Part shown: positions 12,610 to 22,955 of the stretch, in pieces
How the letters are laid out: every line of letters starts with the position of its first letter
Numbering within the stretch: position 1 is the stretch's first letter
Assembly (NCBI GenBank): GCA_951394405.1
Contig: OX596343.1
Span: 1,426,001 to 1,490,000 of the forward strand
DNA: 64,000 nucleotides
Direction: 5' to 3'
Source: Coprinellus micaceus
Taxonomy: Eukaryota; Basidiomycota; Agaricomycetes; Agaricales; Psathyrellaceae
Notes under the pieces: generated by a model
What the model was told of the DNA's origin: nothing
Database searches by the model: none
Seen by the model: only the letters and a program-made list of their open reading frames with translations
Position numbers and translations under genes: made by a program

Positions 12610-13775
12610 CTTTCGGGTGTTGCTTTATTTAATCCGGCACCATATACATCCATATATAGAACGCTATGCTCCCTTCATTCCCCCGAACCGCCGCTCAATG
12701 CTCATGAGTTCAGTGGCTCGAGCTTGATCCGAGTCTGGGCGCCTAAGCTCGTCGGACTTCAAAATTTCGGCGATGCCCGAACTTTCAACTCATCACGGGC
12801 ATAGATCGCTATCTGAAAGTTATATTTAACTAATCATCTGGATACTCTCGCAGAATATCGCATATATAGATCACAGCCGGTATATCAATCATATTCTCAA
12901 GACACGTTGTTCACTTATCGCACCGATCGAGCGGCTTTCGCTGTATATCAAAGCGCGACGAGTGTTAGCCAGGCTCCCTTTTCAAAGTTTTAAGGGGTCA
13001 AATTTCGAGAGACGCAGGCTCCATACGGATGATGCGATCTTCATATGTTTGTGCAAATGGTGGGTGGGATAGTGAAGCTACTGTGGTCGTTTTGACCCTC
13101 GTAGGACATTGCCGAGCTCCAGCACCATGTCACGGACAAGGGCACGTTGACGGCATGATTCAAAATACGAACAGCCACTACGACTAGTCTAGAGATGTCG
13201 ATGAGGTCGACTCGCATTTTATCGTGCTATAAACGCATCAAGGGGGCGGTGGCGAAATATGGTCATATGGATGGAGAAATAGGACAGGGGGCTCGCGGTG
13301 GCTTCAAGTGACTCGGAATCGGAATTGGGCGCCTAAATTTGTCGGAGTTCAAACTGCGAGCCTCCGGGGTGTACCGGTCTAGTGCCCAGCCTGGTGGGAG
13401 GTTCCTGCAATCATCCACACTGCAATTTAATTACGGTGGAAAGCACCTATACCGCTCGAGATGAGATCCTGTCCTGGGACCTTCGATAAGTTCGAGGTAT
13501 CTGCCAGCAGCATGATAGATAACGGTTCGGGGACAAAACGCCACTTTAGATGCAAGATGAACAGGTTAGTACAGTGCTGCTAGCCACATTCGGCGTGTCC
13601 AGGCACAGCCAACACAATAGCGCATTCCGGTGCAAATATGCGCAGGTGACCACTCGGTTTGGCAGGACCCGGCCGATCAACCCCCTGATTCCGAGGAAGG
13701 TCGCAAATAAGATTTTAATTATGTTGGATGAATCAAGCAAGCACAAGCGGCGGACGGCTTTTATGGGCATTCAGT
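12610..13775. other. 1.2-kb gene-free stretch with a diverged short repeat
   Basis: No supportable ORF. Two copies of a diverged block of about 30 bp (GGGCGCCTAA followed by a GTCGGA.TTCAAA motif) lie at about 12732-12762 and 13322-13352. Otherwise nothing recognised. Confidence 0.5.
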
Positions 13776-15212
13776 TTACTTAGACCTCACGGGAATGCTC
13801 CCCACATCAGGCTGAGCGCGACGGACGCCCGACCGAGCATGAGAGTGCGAGGGATTGGCCCCGCTGGTAGGCGTGAAGGAGGTCAAATTTGGGTAGAACC
13901 GAGGGTCCAAATTCGATGGGGAGGAGGACTGCGGCGTAAACGAGTGGGAAGGGATAGAATGAGATGCCGGAAATGAGTGCGAGGAAGATATATGAGACGA
14001 TGAGGGGAAGTGCGGAGGAATTAGTGGGGGGGTGACGAAGTTCCGTGTGGCAGGTGGTTGTGGTTGGACACTCGAGCTAGGATTGCTTTGTATAGTGGGC
14101 TTGTGTACGGGCTTGTGTACGGTGTGAGGAACCTTCGCGGACACAACGGTGGGGGTCACCGCCGACCCGCCTTGGATAGGAGAAAGAGGCTCCAGAGAAA
14201 TGTTCTCCCTTCGGACTTGGCTGCGGGAGCGCACTTTTCGGATATAGAGAAGAAGCAATCCTACCATGATGAGGAAAGCACAAGCTCCTCCTATGACACC
14301 CCCAATTATCTTGGGTATGTCGGACTTGGGTGGTGGCTGCTGTGCGTTCTTGGTGTATATGGAGACGAAGGCAAGTGGTTTTGTTGAGACATTCCCCTTG
14401 TTAGTAAGTTGTAGTCGATGCAGGCCTGGATCCAGACCTGTGATGTTGAAGTATGGTTGGTTGAACTTGTGGGAATAACGAAGTCGGTGGGTGGCCCTCC
14501 ATCAACAGTGTAGGATGCTATTCCTTCTAGAGCAATTTCGCTTCCAGGAATGTACCCTTGGAAAATGACGGCTTCTCCTTCAACCAGCGCGGGCGGTGCC
14601 AGTGGCTTAGGTTCTAGGACTCGAGTGATAGAGGGACCATACCGTTGAATTTATAGGCTACCCATGCACCATGGGTCCTAGCGAACCGTTCGTCGTCTTG
14701 TTGCGCCTCCGTCCAAGCGCCAGAGACATCCACACCTCTCCCGGATTTGTACTGCACCGTGTCCACATACAGTATTCCCTTCTGAATCCTGGCAACCAGC
14801 TGGATTGTGTGGTCTCCCCCGGCTAAGTTATCGCCTCGACACCTAGGAGAAAGTTGCTGTACTGCCAGCGCTCAATGACCTCGGGATAGGTCCAGGGCGC
14901 CGCTTTCTTGTTCCCATCGACGAGGCAATCCCAACCTGGATCTCGTTCTGCGTTGATTCTGACTGATCCCCAGAGATACAAAGCAGTTCCTATGGTCGAT
15001 CGCAGCCAGGGCTAAGGGCCAGTCGATGGGAACCTACGTACCTTGAAACCTGAACGAGAGTGTATCATTCTCGGTTATGCCTTACAAAGTCCCCAGGAAA
15101 GGGGGTCCATCCTCCCCCCAGTCGTGTTATTTCGGGTGCTGGACCATCCGCTGACCCACTGGAATTCAGGATCTGCGTTATCGACTGTAACTAGCCGATC
15201 GTATCCCACCAT
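13776..15212 (-). pseudogene. decayed paralogue of the membrane-protein gene at 63030
   Basis: The minus strand carries a full-length but broken copy of the gene that begins at 63030. It starts MVGYDRLVTVDNADPEFQW (compare MSVADRLVSVDNTDPQFKW). It keeps the same first and second intron positions and the blocks DPGWDCLVDGN, PWTYPE, YVDTVQY, GAWTEAQQDDERF and GGPPTDF. It then has a transmembrane helix (IIGGVIGGACAFLIMVGLL) and a Ser/Pro-rich tail ending at 13776. Breaks seen: a short deletion shifting frame near 15120-15127; a TAA at 15082-15084 where the intact copy has CAG; a further frame change with an in-frame TAG near 14821-14848; and a deletion of about 11 nt near 14465-14476. These breaks prevent a complete product. 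The tail frame downstream of the last break is still open for 163 residues. Confidence 0.85.
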
Positions 15213-17136
15213 CGCTAGAGCGCTTCGAAAGTGAGGTCCCAGAAGCTGCAGTGGGCGAGGAAGGAAAGCGGGTTGGGAGACGCCTGCTTGATTGAAGGTC
15301 GTCCAGAGGTCGTCCCATTTCACTGCCCTGGAAAGCATGGTGCCAGGGTGGTGCTGTGTACTGCCAGTGAATAGTGATGGCCCTATGTATTGAGAAACGC
15401 CACATTGCTGTCACCCCCAGGTCCCGCGTTTCATTCGCTACCCGCAGGCGTTGGAAAGTTTGGCTCAATGGGACGAGAGCGGATGAAGCAGCGAAGGAAT
15501 CCAAGGGTACGTTGAGAGTTGGACGCTGGACGATGGGCTGGTGCCTCACGGCGAGTCTTCCTTTGCGGTATTGGTATTAATCCGCATGAAACATGATAGG
15601 CTAGTAGGAGGATGTCGGGGTTGGGGTTTAAGCCACCGGCTCTCTCCCGAAAAATATAGCGCCTCCCCAAGCTCAAGCCTAGCGAATACTCTTTTCTCAG
15701 GAGGGGATCGGACTTGCGGGCATGGCACAAATACTGGGAAATAAATCAAGCCAAAAATGCCCCGTTTCAAGTACACATTTTGGAGTGCCAGTACGTACCT
15801 AAAGTGATCACTATGAATCCAACCTCCAATGTAAAGATATGGATAAAGAAACAGCTAAACCCCAATGGGATACCCGGGGAGGCCTGACAGAGCCGATTCC
15901 GTCAAAGATTTTAGTGTTTCGTCGCTTCGGCTCTGACAATGCAGGTTCACCACTCCTCGACCCAGAAGAACGGTTCCTCTTGGAATTGCTCCGGGAAAAT
16001 TGGGCATTGGGTACTGGTTCGCCTCTGTAAGGAGACGACGGCTGGGAGCAGAATGGGCTGTCCAAAGAACGGCGAGACGAGGCCCTGGAAGATTTTCGCC
16101 CAAGGCGGGGCCCAGAATGTCCCTCACTTTCCTTCTTACGGTCCCGGATACTTGCAAAAGATGTAATGCGTCGTGCCCCCAGCTTGCTCAGGAGGTTCAG
16201 TTTGAGTCCCGTCGACCCAGAACGAAACTTGGAGTGAAAAGAGTTCCCTTTGGGCATACACGCGTTTGACGGTCGGTTTCGCGCTACGAAGAACTGGAGA
16301 ATGCGACCCAGGCACACGTCGTTGGGTCGCGTCGTTTTCAAGGCGAATGTCTAAGAACGGCTTGAATCCGTTGGGAACTGTGTATGAAATGAGTCTGATA
16401 TCCGTTCAGGCGGGTACGGCTGAGAACGGGAGGGGCAGAGGGAATGGAGGAGTAGGAAGAGGATGAAGAAGTTGCAGCTGCGCCGAACCAAAATAGAGGT
16501 CGTGGAGTTTGAAACACTCGGCGAACTCCGAACGTTGAACCTTCGCAAGCGCCCAATCGGCGCCGCACTGGCAGTGCTTCTGCTCTCCAACAACTCTCGA
16601 ACACACACTCTGGCCATGACCAGCATGCATCATTGCATTGAACCTACTCGCCTCGTCCCGAATCTTGACTACTAACACTCTCCCAACCACTCATCTTCTC
16701 ATGATCAGGCTTCCAATTGCGACATATCTGGGGGTAGAACTCCACTATCGGCACGCTGTGGTCATCCAAGCACACGTATACCTTACGGCTCGGTTTTGCT
16801 TAGTAAAACGACTTGCTGAGTATTTCCCCAGGGTCTGTTCGAAATGGAACCTCGTGGATCTTCCCTCCTTCCCATCCTGCCTTTCAAGGTAAGTGTTGCG
16901 GATAACTGGATGTTCTCAACCCCATAATCTGGCGCCCAGCACAGGGGATGATATTCAGTCCAAATTTCGCTTCTTCTGGTTTCCAAAGAGGACAAAGGAG
17001 GCCCTTAGTCAGACATTAGCTTATTCATCCTGACATGGGCGCTAATCGCGTTCTCAGAGCCCTTCGGTCATTCCGGGGCAGCGGAATTTGCGCCAACATC
17101 GACCATCTTTGGATGAACGACTGGAACATAGACTGG
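15213..17136. other. 1.9-kb stretch without a supportable gene
   Basis: Several short overlapping ORFs exist. The minus-strand frames around 15811-16690 look slightly protein-like, but I could not join them into a gene or recognise a family. They may be remains of a decayed gene upstream of the pseudogene. Confidence 0.4.
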
Positions 17137-17145
17137 TATAAAAGG
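17137..17145 (+). promoter_or_regulatory. TATA box of the aldo/keto reductase gene
   Basis: TATAAAAGG lies 76 bases upstream of the ATG at 17213, a good match to a core-promoter TATA element. A GGGCGCTAA motif lies about 100 bases further upstream. Confidence 0.65.
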
Positions 17146-17212
17146 CGGCGAGGAAAGGCGAAGAAATTCATTCACCCACTCATCCAGACAACCCAGCTTC
17201 AACCTTAACACG

Positions 17213-18639
17213 ATGGCTTTCTTCTCACCCGCTCCACTTCCCAAGTCTAAGCTCGGTTTCTATCGCAAGCTGAGCACCGCTGCTGGTGTGCATGTCTCCC
17301 CTATCGCTCTGGGAGGCGGTAGCATCGGGAACAAATGGCTTGACGTTGGGATAACGGGAACCGACAAAGAGGATGCCTTCAAGCTTCTCGATGCCTACCA
17401 CGACTTGGGCGGCAATTTCATCGACACCGCGAACGCCTAGTACGCCCTGCTATCCGGTCGGTTCTGAGAGATCTGTACTGATGGAACTTTGTTTCCTAGC
17501 CAAGATGGAGACTCTGAGAAGTTCATCGGCGAGTGGATGAAGTCCAGGGGTATCCGCGACCAGATGTTCGTCGCGACTAAGGTATGCATTACAAGACTAT
17601 CCCGCAAGGGAAACTTTACTGACCTCGTTTCAGTATACCAACTCGCCTGCCCTCAGAGACCCAAACGTCGCCCAGAAGGTCCAGTTCGCCGGGAACAGCC
17701 TCAAGTCTCTGCATGTCAGCATTGAGGCATCCCTCGAGAGGCTTGCGACTCCCTACATCGACCTCTTCTACGTCCACTGGTGGGACTTCACCACTAGCAT
17801 CCCCGAGCTGATGCAAGCTCTGCACGGCCTCGTCCTTTCTCGCAAAGTCCTCTACCTCGTACGTATATGTTCCGTCAATTTCAGACATGAGGTTAAGGTT
17901 TCTTCAGGGAATTTCCGACGCCCCAGCATGGGTGGTGACCAAGGCTAACCAGTACGCGAGGGACCACGCCCTCACCCAATTCTCCGTGTACCAAGGGATG
18001 TGGAGCATCCTTGAGCGCTCCTTCGAGCGCGACATCATCCCCATGGCGCGCGACGAAGGCATTGCTCTGGCGCCCTGGGCCGTTCTCGCTGGTGGCAAGA
18101 TTCGCTCTGATGCCGAGGAAGAACGCCGTCGCCAGTCGGGGGAGAAGGGCCGCTCGCACTACGGTGGGCCTCAATGGGAACGTACTGAAGAGCAGATCAA
18201 AGTCTGCCAGGCTCTTGAGAAAGTTGCGGCGGAGGTCGGGGCAAAGAGCATCGGCGCTGGTATGTCTATTGCTTCGTCGTGAGCTGAGCCCCTATTTACG
18301 GTCGGTCTCGCAGTTGCCATCGCCTATGTCCTCCATAAGACGACCTTCGTCTTCCCCATCATTGGTGGACGGAAAGTCGAGAACCTCTTGGAGAACATCG
18401 AAGCCTTGGACGTCGCTCTTACGGACGAGCACCTCAAGTTCCTCGATTCTATTGCTCCATTGGACTTGGGCTTCCCTCACAACATGATCGTGAGTACAAG
18501 GGTTCTTCTCTGTTCGGCCGACCTCCTCACCTGACCCCTCTGTTTTCAGGGAAATGGGACTGGCACGGCTATCTTTAATAACTCGAACGGCCACGTTTCT
18601 TACTGGCCCGTTGCCAAGGCCATCTCTCCCGTCCAGTAG
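17213..18639 (+). CDS. aldo/keto reductase, aryl-alcohol dehydrogenase (AAD) type
   Basis: NADPH-dependent aldo/keto reductase of the fungal AAD/AKR9-like group, which reduces aryl or aliphatic aldehydes and ketones to alcohols in the cytosol. Six exons: 17213-17439, 17500-17581, 17634-17858, 17908-18259, 18314-18489 and 18550-18639, giving 383 aa, a typical length. Signature features: the N-terminal VSPIALGGGSIG strand; the catalytic Asp/Tyr in GNFIDTANAYQDGDSE; the active-site Lys in FVATKYTNS; the His in LFYVHWWD; and the C-terminal cofactor region FVFPIIGGRKVENL. All junctions keep frame. It has a clear TATA box. The substrate cannot be told from sequence. No secondary-metabolite cluster surrounds it. 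Confidence 0.9.
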
Positions 18640-18813
18640 TTGGTTGATTGCCTTGCTCCACCAAAGCCTTCATAGGTTTAGATGCCAATGATATTCTTAC
18701 TATTAGCTTGATCCCTTTCCTCAGAACGATTGGATCGTACCCATGCCCTGAGCCTTCGCCCGACATTCGCACCAAGTCCCAATATACACCTTGCCAAGAA
18801 CCGCCAACGGCAT

Positions 18814-19364
18814 TCAATATTCACAAAATGAGTACCACGAAGGTAAATCCCATCTATACTGTCCATAATCCAGCCTGTTCCTGTCTTCCTCTGCTTTGAA
18901 TTTACTTTGCAGCGACTCCCACCACCCATCGTAGCTTTCCTCGTCATATTCCCGCATCTCATCCTCGTCCAACCCTAGCGCTCCCTGAACCACTAAGATG
19001 GCCCTTCTTCTCCTTAACTTCAGTGGGAGCGAGAACACCTTCCGATGCTCCAATCTCTTCTGCTCGAACTGCTTGGCTTTTTCATTGATCCACGCGTCGT
19101 ATACTTTGCGTTTCTCTGCCTCGACACCAGGTGGGTAGTTGATAGGGCCTCTGGGGTTGCACTGCTCGCAAAGACACTGGCCCTCGAAGAATCTAACGAA
19201 GCTCGGCGTCGGCGAGGGCGGGAGGCGAGCAGGTGGCACGCTGAATGTAACTTTTTTGGGGCTGTATACTATTGGGACTGTGTGGTTCCTTTCCCACTGC
19301 TCGTCATGGAGGGCATCAGGGAAGTCCGTCAAGCATTCACCAGCCTCCCAGAACTCGAGCCCGT
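18814..19364 (-). CDS. CxCxxC-motif protein of unknown function, family copy 1 (5' exon unresolved)
   Basis: Unrecognised protein related to the genes at 24858-25529 and 25584-25937. The main exon encodes GLEFWEAGECLTDFP, then DEQWERNHTVP, a Pro-rich linker, and SFVRFFEGQCLCEQCNPRG with a CxCxxC motif. It continues with a highly charged helical half (AEKRKVYDAWINEKAKQFEQ) and a YDGWWESL block. The acceptor at 19365-19367 is placed by analogy with copy 2, whose exon begins at the same point with the same phase. A candidate 5' exon starts at the ATG near 19442, but no donor in the right phase was found. The 5' end may be mis-modelled, or the gene may be damaged there. No signal peptide is visible. 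Metal binding by the CxCxxC cysteines is only a suggestion. Confidence 0.55.
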
Positions 19365-19733
19365 CTGCTTCGCCGTGACAATAATCAGTCGGTTATGCCT
19401 GGAGCAAGTACTTGAAGAAGCGACGCATACCCGTGGTCATGGTTGTTTTCAGAGCCGTGCCACCTCAGTCCTCGTGGTTGGGCCCGCAATGGACTCAACG
19501 CAAAGGGATTGAACTCGTGTTTTGATACTAACGGTTCAATGACCCTGTGTAAAGCGCCCGAGGGACTGGGCGCTGTCCATAGGTTCCGCAGAAAATGTCC
19601 GTTTCATTTATTGACTAGCAGAAGGATATTATACAACGGCACCTAGAGCGACGGGCGCTTGTGGGACTATTTTAGCCGCTGGGGTATCGCAATCACACCA
19701 ATGGATGGAGCTGCCGGCGAATAGGGGCTAGTT

Positions 19734-19925
19734 TGCGGCATTTGCCGAAGTCTTCGTGAATCGTCGCGGTGGCGGGGTCATCCTTCTCATCGTGGCTTGC
19801 ATCTTCTTCCTCTAGGTATCAGTCGAAACGGAACGGTCGTGGGGAGGAATACTTGCTACAACGTCACGCGTCACTGCTTGCTCTACCCTCTGGCCTCGCC
19901 GCCATGTTTCCTCCAGTTCGCACCA
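19734..19925 (-). pseudogene. remnant of the 3' end of an F-box-like gene copy
   Basis: The segment around 19881-19925 matches the C-terminal coding end of the F-box-like gene at 21464-22744. The minus strand reads NWRKHGGEARG then stop, versus EYWRKHAGEAKG then stop. Similarity continues into the 3' flank: GCGGCATTTGCC..GAAGTC near 19734 versus GCGGCATTTCCC..GAAGTC near 21364. No upstream coding sequence survives in frame, so this is a truncated duplicate. Confidence 0.5.
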
Positions 19926-20152
19926 GCTTGCCCAGCCTCCGAAGAACTCGGGTGTGGATCTGGCCAGCACTCCAGCTAGGAACGAGACTCTAAATGGACT
20001 CACCTTAGCTTAGGGAACCAGGGAGAACTGGTTCTGGCCTGGGCCATAGCTGGAAAGCCTACTGCCGACATTTGTGTTCTGAGGGTGAGCAAGGGAGATG
20101 TCGCTCTTTAGGGACACATACTCGCAGTGCTGCTGCGGGTCCTAGACCTCGG

Positions 20153-20159
20153 TATATAA
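20153..20159 (+). promoter_or_regulatory. TATA element of DUF7330-like gene copy 1
   Basis: TATATAA lies 65 bases before the ATG at 20218. The surrounding block (TGCTGCGGGTCCTAGA before it, CTACGTCTTGCG after it) is also present upstream of copy 3 at about 53.99-54.04 kb on the minus strand, so this promoter segment was duplicated with the gene. Confidence 0.6.
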
Positions 20160-20217
20160 TACCTACGTCTTGCGATGGCATGAGCCGTTTCGCACATTCG
20201 AACTGATATACAACACC

Positions 20218-21143
20218 ATGATCCTCATTCCACCCAGCGCGCTTAAAACGAAGGACCGCGAAACAGTGAGTCGTCGTTAGGCAAGCGCTGGGCACCTACT
20301 TACTTCTCCTTTAGGTTCCCGACCAATCACCTCCCTCTTACGACGCAGCTCTGAGGTCTGCGACTCAGCCGCTCGGTCCTTCAGTCCCGTCATCCTCTAC
20401 CTCACCACCTCTACCCCCACTCCATGCACCGACAAACCATGTTTCGATATCGAGACAATTCGGCGAAGTGAAAGGTGTATGGGTGCTAGATCCCCGAATT
20501 CTGGCGCCCGCACTATTTCTTCCGCCCCTACTCCCCGACGAAAGCGAGGACTCCAGGAAGAACCTCTATATCAAAGGCCAGCATGGCGCGGTCACCGTTG
20601 ATGTTACCTTGCTTCCATCTGAGGGCGACGGTTTGAGCTCAGGGCGAGCAGCCGCATTTCTCGAGGCGGGAACTGTTCATGGGACTCTGAAGTTCAAACT
20701 AGTCAGTATTATCCATTTATCCGAAGGGACACGGCGGATAACAGTTGGCTTATCTCTAGCATGACGGCGTCAGTCCCAGTGGTACGATGGTTCGCCTTCC
20801 AGTGAAGATCAAGTTAACTGGTTGCAATGGCGCTATTCATGTCCACATACCTCGCTCATTTAGAGGCTTGGTCAACGCAGAGTACCTGTGGGGCTCCGTC
20901 AGGCTCTCCGATGGCGTGAGGAGCCGGGTGCGCTACACCAAGGAGGAGGAACGGATGACACGCTTGTTCGTAGGAGAGGTTGACGAATTCCACTTCGCCT
21001 ATGACACATGGGCCGGCGACGAGGTCAACGCAAATACGAAGCATGGAAACGTCTACCTCAGCTACGATGACGAAGTAGAAACAGAAGGGAAGGGCATTCT
21101 CTCGAGGTTTTGGGGTTCGGTTTTCTCCAAAGACTATGCATAG
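20218..21143 (+). CDS. DUF7330-like protein, copy 1
   Basis: Protein of unknown function, 272 aa: exons 20218-20265, 20315-20701 and 20760-21143. It resembles the Agaricomycete DUF7330 type: a disordered Pro-rich N-terminus (SPPLPPLHAPTNHVSIS), then GVWVLDPRI...PALFLPPLLP, then repeated strand-turn units (HGAVTVDV, VHGTLKFKL, NGAIHVHIPRSFRGLV, SVRLSDGV, HGNVYLSYDDE) that look like a beta-helix or stacked beta-sheet. There is no signal peptide, membrane helix or catalytic motif. Intron positions are identical in the copies at 31078 and 53029. It is about 85-90% similar by eye to the 53-kb copy and more distant from the 31-kb copy. The DUF number is from memory and was not checked. Confidence 0.8.
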
Positions 21144-21463
21144 CTGGAAGCCTGATGCGGTCTGATATCAGTGAATTAACTTTCCTGGTCCAGAACTTTC
21201 ATGTACATGCTCGGAAGGTGATATCCGGATTGCGAGGGCATGTGGGGTGCGGCAACGAGAATGGTCTTTCACATCTCAGAGCCTGCTTGTGGCCCTCATC
21301 GGGCGGTCAAACATTGTCCGAGAGTTAGAACCGCGGCATGGGACGAGCGAGGAAGAAAGGTTCGCGGCATTTCCCCCCGAAGTCCTGTCAGAACTCCCGT
21401 CTTCATTCTTCTCAGCTCCCCCTTCCGTCCAGATCGTTTAGATGAAGGAACCCTTGATACATT

Positions 21464-22744
21464 CTACCCTTTGGCTTCACCAGCATGTTTCCTCCAGTAC
21501 TCCGCAACAGTGTGGCCAAACGTCCAAGACTCCTGCATTGCTGACATATGGTCGCAAATCGACAAGAAGCTCTCCAACCACTCAAAATCCTTCTCCGAGA
21601 AAGGCCAGATACTCTTGTATCTCTTCAAGTTCCTCGGCGTTGGGTATTGTTCTTCAAGGAAGAACTCGGGCTGAAGAGCGCCCCCTCGACGCCGGTGCCC
21701 TGGAAGGGAATGCTCCGTATGTAGGACTCTCGGTACGATGTCTCCTTTTCCCTGAGCTTCATCAGGGGTGCGGGCATGGTATCTTCCGAATCCCTCCAGC
21801 ACAAGATTTAGGGACTCCGGGTATTCGTGTTTATCCGAGGGGAAGCGCTGGAGAACCTTGAGGAAGGTACGCAGAACCCTATGCGATGTGACTCTGGTCA
21901 GTATTCGGCCAGGACGCGGAGTCGGATCGACTGACCGATTGTAGGGAACTAGAAAGAACTGCTTCTGGGAGAAAATGGATCGCGCTCCAAACTGCCTGCC
22001 ATACACGATCTGTCGCATAAGCATCCGCTTTCCCTCGAGCCGTAAGCGTGCTATGTTGTGGGATTGGTTTCTTCTCCCTTCGTCCTTCTCGCAACATGTG
22101 TGAAGATAGTTGGGATACTGCTCCAGCAAGTCGGCCAAGCGAGTCAACTGACTCTGCTTCAGAGTATTGAGTTTGACCTCAGCGGCGTCAAAGACGTCGA
22201 AAAGGTCTGCGATTTGCGATGTAGGGAGGCCAATTTCGAATGGCCAAGGAGGTACTAGCCCACCCTCCATCTGGAGGAGTGAGATGGGGTGCTGGGAGCC
22301 TTCCTCGACATTGGCGACGGAGTAAAGGATTTCCTGAAAATTCCTATACGCCTCCAACTCCTCAACGATGGCCTTTTTGATCTCCACAACAAAGTCGGTC
22401 GGTCGGTCCTTCTTCCACTTCTCGTTTCTCGCTGCGAAGAAGTTGACTTCCTTTTCCAGAGTAGGGATGTGCGGGTGAGGGTTATCACGATGCATACCAC
22501 GGATCCTCAGGTAGAGGCGGAATGCGTCTTTGATTGCAGGGAGCTTTTCCTTGGAGAGGAACTTCCCGATCGTGATGTGTGTCGCGGCGCATTCGTCCAC
22601 GTAGGGATTCTCGTGGTTGCAGAGGATTTCCAAGATCTTCAGGATCCACAGGTCACTGAAGATCTCGTGTACGAGCTCCCGAGGGAGCCGAGGGAGCCGG
22701 CTAGAGACGGCGTGATAACGGGGAAGTAGTTGGGTGCTGGACAT
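21464..22744 (-). CDS. F-box-like protein, single exon
   Basis: Intronless 426-aa protein. Residues about 17-35 (RLPRLPRELVHEIFSDLWI) have the LPxELxxEIFxxL signature of an F-box, the motif by which substrate receptors bind Skp1 in SCF ubiquitin ligases. The rest has no recognisable LRR, WD40 or Kelch repeats and is mainly helical: AIVEELEAYRNFQEIL, LNTLKQSQLTRLADLLEQYPNYL, and a C-terminal KDFEWLESFLSICDHMS block. Large fungal F-box families of this kind are common in Agaricomycetes, with unknown targets. The ATG at 22742-22744 faces the SDR gene across a 211-bp shared upstream region. A truncated duplicate of its 3' end lies at 19.7-19.9 kb. F-box assignment is moderate; target unknown. Confidence 0.72.
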   Translation of the reverse strand: MSSTQLLPRYHAVSSRLPRLPRELVHEIFSDLWILKILEILCNHENPYVDECAATHITIGKFLSKEKLPAIKDAFRLYLRIRGMHRDNPHPHIPTLEKEVNFFAARNEKWKKDRPTDFVVEIKKAIVEELEAYRNFQEILYSVANVEEGSQHPISLLQMEGGLVPPWPFEIGLPTSQIADLFDVFDAAEVKLNTLKQSQLTRLADLLEQYPNYLHTCCEKDEGRRNQSHNIARLRLEGKRMLMRQIVYGRQFGARSIFSQKQFFLVPYNRSVDPTPRPGRILTRVTSHRVLRTFLKVLQRFPSDKHEYPESLNLVLEGFGRYHARTPDEAQGKGDIVPRVLHTEHSLPGHRRRGGALQPEFFLEEQYPTPRNLKRYKSIWPFSEKDFEWLESFLSICDHMSAMQESWTFGHTVAEYWRKHAGEAKG

Positions 22745-22955
22745 CTTGGGGTTGGTCTAGCTGGGAATTAGTGCGAAGGGCTTTTGACAACGGGCGCCAT
22801 ATAAATATGTGGCAAACGCATGAGACTAAATACGTTCATCGGAGTCACTTGTGATCAGATAGCGATGAGCGCCCATCTACATCACCAGTCAACGTTAAGT
22901 TCTGACTCCACTTTCCTTCAGATCTCTCGCTGCACAGGCGAAACGTTCAACCAGG
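22745..22955. promoter_or_regulatory. divergent promoter between the F-box-like and SDR genes
   Basis: A 211-bp spacer between two start codons. TATAAATA at 22800-22807 is near-symmetrical (TATTTATA on the other strand) and could serve either gene. GGGCGCC is directly adjacent. Confidence 0.5.

Noticed and set aside
16338..16690. Minus-strand frame with a protein-like CQCGADWALAKVQRSEFAECF segment
   Set aside because: No start, no splice partners and no recognised family. It may be part of a decayed gene but is not supportable.
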